This document shows, piece by piece, positions 61,147-64,000 of a stretch of 64,000 bases of DNA. Where the stretch lies: the NCBI RefSeq assembly GCF_000749845.1, contig NZ_JQHM01000003.1, positions 186,001 to 250,000 of the forward strand, read 5' to 3'. Source of the DNA: Pectobacterium betavasculorum (GTDB lineage Bacteria > Pseudomonadota > Gammaproteobacteria > Enterobacterales > Enterobacteriaceae). Below the pieces are notes generated by a model. The model did no database searches, was not told the origin of the DNA, and saw only the letters and a list, made by a program, of their open reading frames with translations. Position numbers and translations under genes: made by a program. Each line of letters opens with the position of its first letter. Within the stretch, counting starts at the first letter, position 1.

Positions 61147-63744
61147 GTGCTAGAAGAATACCGTAAGCACGTAGCTGAGCGGGCTGCGCAGGGGATTGTT
61201 CCTAAACCGTTAGATGCCACGCAGATGGCCGCGCTGGTTGAGTCACTCAAGAATCCCCAGGCAGGCGAAGAAGAGGCATTGCTTGATCTGCTGATTAATC
61301 GCGTCCCTCCCGGTGTTGATGAAGCCGCCTATGTGAAGGCCGGTTTTTTGGCTGCCGTCGCTAAAGGCGAAGCCACTTCCCCCTTGGTTAGCCAGGAAAA
61401 AGCAATTGAGCTGTTGGGCACCATGCAAGGTGGTTATAACATTCATCCGCTAATTGATGCGTTAGACAATGAGACGCTGGCACCTATCGCCGCCGAAGCG
61501 TTGTCCCACACGCTGCTGATGTTTGATAACTTCTATGATGTGGAAGAAAAGGCGAAAGCAGGCAATGCGCACGCCAAGAAAGTGATTCAATCCTGGGCTG
61601 ATGCTGAGTGGTTCCTGTCCCGTCCTAAACTGGCGGAAAAAATTACCGTTACCGTCTTTAAAGTCACCGGTGAAACTAATACGGATGACCTGTCTCCGGC
61701 ACCTGATGCCTGGTCACGCCCTGATATCCCGCTGCACGCGCTGGCGATGCTGAAAAACGCCCGTGAAGGTATCGATCCCGATCAGCCTGGTGCCGTTGGT
61801 CCGATCAAACAGATCGAAGAACTGAACAAGAAAGGTTTCCCGCTGGCTTACGTCGGTGACGTTGTCGGTACGGGATCGTCGCGTAAATCGGCGACCAACT
61901 CGGTGCTGTGGTTCATGGGTGAAGACATTCCTCATGTTCCGAACAAACGCGGCGGCGGTGTGGTGCTGGGCGGCAAAATCGCCCCAATCTTCTTCAACAC
62001 CATGGAAGATGCCGGTGCGCTGCCGATCGAAGTCGATGTGAACGATCTGAATATGGGCGATGTGATCGACATCTACCCGTATGAAGGTGAAGTACGCCGT
62101 CATGACACCAATGACGTGCTGGCGACGTTTGCGCTGAAGACTGACGTATTGCTGGACGAAGTGCGCGCCGGTGGCCGTATTCCGTTGATCATCGGACGTG
62201 GGTTGACGTCTAAAGCGCGTGAGTCACTGAACTTGCCGCACAGCGATGTCTTCCGTATTTCCAAAGCCGTTGAAGCCAGCAAAAAAGGCTTCTCACTGGC
62301 GCAGAAAATGGTCGGCCGCGCTTGTGGCGTCGCGGGTATTCGCCCTGATGAATACTGCGAACCGAAAATGACATCCGTGGGTTCACAGGACACCACCGGG
62401 CCGATGACCCGCGATGAGCTGAAAGATCTGGCTTGTCTCGGCTTCTCCGCTGACCTGGTGATGCAGTCGTTCTGTCACACCGCGGCCTATCCGAAGCCGG
62501 TTGACGTTACCACGCACCATACGCTACCAGACTTCATCATGAACCGTGGCGGTGTATCGCTGCGTCCGGGCGATGGTGTTATCCACTCATGGCTAAACCG
62601 TATGCTGCTGCCGGATACCGTTGGTACGGGCGGTGACTCCCACACCCGTTTCCCAATCGGTATCTCTTTCCCTGCGGGCTCCGGTCTTGTGGCGTTTGCT
62701 GCTGCCACGGGCGTGATGCCGCTGGATATGCCGGAATCGGTTCTGGTGCGTTTCAAAGGCAAAATGCAGCCGGGTATTACCCTGCGCGATCTGGTCCACG
62801 CCATTCCGCTGTATGCTATTAAACAAGGTCTGCTGACCGTTGAGAAGAAAGGCAAGAAGAACATCTTCTCTGGTCGTATTCTGGAGATCGAAGGTCTGCC
62901 GGATCTGAAAGTCGAACAAGCGTTTGAACTGACTGATGCCTCGGCGGAACGTTCTGCGGCGGGTTGCACCATCAAGCTGGATAAAGCGCCGATCATCGAG
63001 TATCTGAACTCCAACATCGTGCTGCTGAAGTGGATGATCTCCGAAGGTTACGGCGATCGTCGTACGCTGGAGCGTCGTGTTCAGGGGATGGAAAAATGGC
63101 TGGCCGATCCGCAACTGCTGGAAGCCGATGCCGATGCCGAGTATGCGGCAGTGATCGACATCGATCTGGCCGACATCAAAGAGCCGATCCTATGTGCTCC
63201 GAACGATCCAGACGATGCGCGCTGGCTGTCTGACGTGCAGGGCGAGAAGATTGATGAAGTCTTCATCGGTTCCTGTATGACTAACATTGGGCACTTCCGT
63301 GCGGCGGGTAAACTGCTGGATAGCCACAAAGGCCAACTGCCGACTCGTCTGTGGGTTGCGCCACCGACCAAAATGGACGCTGCACAGCTGACGGAAGAAG
63401 GCTACTACAGCGTATTTGGTAAGAGCGGGGCGCGTATCGAGATCCCAGGCTGCTCGCTGTGCATGGGTAACCAGGCGCGTGTGGCTGATGGTGCGACCGT
63501 CGTTTCTACGTCGACCCGTAACTTCCCGAACCGTTTGGGAACCGGTGCCAACGTGTATCTGGCGTCTGCTGAACTGGCTGCGGTTGCCTCGCTGCTGGGT
63601 CGCTTGCCGACATCGGAAGAGTACCAGACCTACATGTCGCAGGTGGATAAGACCGCGCAGGATACCTATCGCTATCTGAATTTTGACCAGTTAGGTCAAT
63701 ATACCGAGAAAGCCGATGGTGTGATCTTCCAGACGACTGTTTAA
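61147..63744 (+). CDS. acnB: Aconitate hydratase B
   Basis: The main TCA-cycle aconitase (citrate to isocitrate), 865 residues as in E. coli. The 4Fe-4S ligands C710, C769 and C772 ([18 protein letters not shown]) fall at exactly the E. coli positions. Domain order is the AcnB type: HEAT-like domain, swivel domain, then domains 1–3. GTG at 61147 was chosen over an ATG 22 codons upstream, because AGGAG is six bases before it and the length then equals E. coli AcnB. The family also binds mRNA as an apo-protein. Confidence 0.97.
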   Translation: MLEEYRKHVAERAAQGIVPKPLDATQMAALVESLKNPQAGEEEALLDLLINRVPPGVDEAAYVKAGFLAAVAKGEATSPLVSQEKAIELLGTMQGGYNIHPLIDALDNETLAPIAAEALSHTLLMFDNFYDVEEKAKAGNAHAKKVIQSWADAEWFLSRPKLAEKITVTVFKVTGETNTDDLSPAPDAWSRPDIPLHALAMLKNAREGIDPDQPGAVGPIKQIEELNKKGFPLAYVGDVVGTGSSRKSATNSVLWFMGEDIPHVPNKRGGGVVLGGKIAPIFFNTMEDAGALPIEVDVNDLNMGDVIDIYPYEGEVRRHDTNDVLATFALKTDVLLDEVRAGGRIPLIIGRGLTSKARESLNLPHSDVFRISKAVEASKKGFSLAQKMVGRACGVAGIRPDEYCEPKMTSVGSQDTTGPMTRDELKDLACLGFSADLVMQSFCHTAAYPKPVDVTTHHTLPDFIMNRGGVSLRPGDGVIHSWLNRMLLPDTVGTGGDSHTRFPIGISFPAGSGLVAFAAATGVMPLDMPESVLVRFKGKMQPGITLRDLVHAIPLYAIKQGLLTVEKKGKKNIFSGRILEIEGLPDLKVEQAFELTDASAERSAAGCTIKLDKAPIIEYLNSNIVLLKWMISEGYGDRRTLERRVQGMEKWLADPQLLEADADAEYAAVIDIDLADIKEPILCAPNDPDDARWLSDVQGEKIDEVFIGSCMTNIGHFRAAGKLLDSHKGQLPTRLWVAPPTKMDAAQLTEEGYYSVFGKSGARIEIPGCSLCMGNQARVADGATVVSTSTRNFPNRLGTGANVYLASAELAAVASLLGRLPTSEEYQTYMSQVDKTAQDTYRYLNFDQLGQYTEKADGVIFQTTV

Positions 63745-63771
63745 CTCGCTATAGTTCGCATCCCTACACCG

Positions 63772-63797
63772 AAGGAGGCCTTGTGCCTCCTTTTTTT
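63772..63797 (+). terminator. acnB terminator
   Basis: AGGAGGC / GCCTCCT (7 bp, loop CTTGT) followed by six more T, 28 bases past the acnB stop. Confidence 0.88.
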
Positions 63798-63914
63798 CTG
63801 CCTGCTCCATTCCACCTTGTGCATCTGCAACATCAAAGGTGAAGGTGCATCACGACGATAGGGTGTGTAGACGACTAAACTGAACAGAAGAAACATCACA
63901 GTGAGGATGGCATC

Positions 63915-64000
63915 ATGGACTATGAATTTTTGCGGGATGTGACGGGTCAGGTCATCGTTCGTATGTCGATGGGACATGAAGCGATTGGGCACTGGTTCAA
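63915..64000 (+). CDS. yacL: UPF0231 protein YacL, start only (cut by window edge)
   Basis: Only 28 residues are visible: [20 protein letters not shown], then HEAIGHWF. This is nearly the N-terminus of E. coli YacL, and the gene follows acnB as in E. coli. The family has no firmly assigned function. The rest lies beyond the window. Confidence 0.88.

Overview
The window is a chromosomal segment of an enterobacterium. Gene order and protein sequences follow the leu–ilv–dcw–sec–aceEF–acnB backbone (about 2–3 min on the E. coli map). The leader peptides, divergent SecM, ERIC copy and extra genes point to a soft-rot Pectobacteriaceae such as Pectobacterium. That genus call is inference from overall resemblance, not from a marker search. 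No rRNA, tRNA, CRISPR array, insertion sequence or prophage gene was seen.

Layout. 1–1.2 kb: start of the leuABCD operon (minus strand) with leuL leader and attenuator. 1.4–3.2 kb: an acyl-CoA synthetase-like gene where E. coli has leuO. 3.5–7.1 kb: ilvIH and cra. 7.1–7.6 kb: alaE, then an 876-bp non-coding stretch leading to Pmra. 8.4–26.3 kb: the complete division and cell-wall (dcw) cluster mraZ-rsmH-ftsL-ftsI-murE-murF-mraY-murD-ftsW-murG-murC-ddlB-ftsQ-ftsA-ftsZ, then lpxC; the genes are tightly packed, many with 1–14 base overlaps. 26.3–30.2 kb: a DciA-like (DUF721) gene on the minus strand, secM and secA. 30.3–33.7 kb: mutT, the opposing coaE-zapD-yacG operon, and guaC. 33.8–38.1 kb: the ppdD-hofB-hofC type IV pilus operon and nadC. 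38.3–43 kb: tsx, ampDE, aroP. 43.2–50.5 kb: pdhR-aceE-aceF-lpd for pyruvate dehydrogenase, with a 127-bp ERIC element in the lpd leader. 50.5–60.8 kb: an accessory block between lpd and acnB. It holds a LysR regulator, an internally deleted serine hydrolase, an MFS exporter, an exported alpha/beta hydrolase, an MmgE/PrpD protein, an AraC regulator, a FepA-like TonB receptor, a BigR/YgaV-type ArsR regulator and a DUF3060 protein. 61.1–64 kb: acnB and the start of yacL.

The core genes form coherent sets: branched-chain amino acid synthesis, peptidoglycan precursor synthesis plus septation, lipid A commitment (LpxC), protein export (SecM/SecA), and pyruvate-to-TCA entry. The points most worth a second look are the DciA-like helicase-loader relative in an enterobacterium, the altered SecM arrest peptide, the early stop and tandem repeats at the ftsQ 3' end, a ppdD-upstream site resembling a Sxy-dependent CRP-S site, a hairpin that buries the ribosome binding site of the exported hydrolase, and a LysR gene whose stop codon is the loop of the lpd terminator. 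I found no clear evidence of a wholly new multi-gene system.
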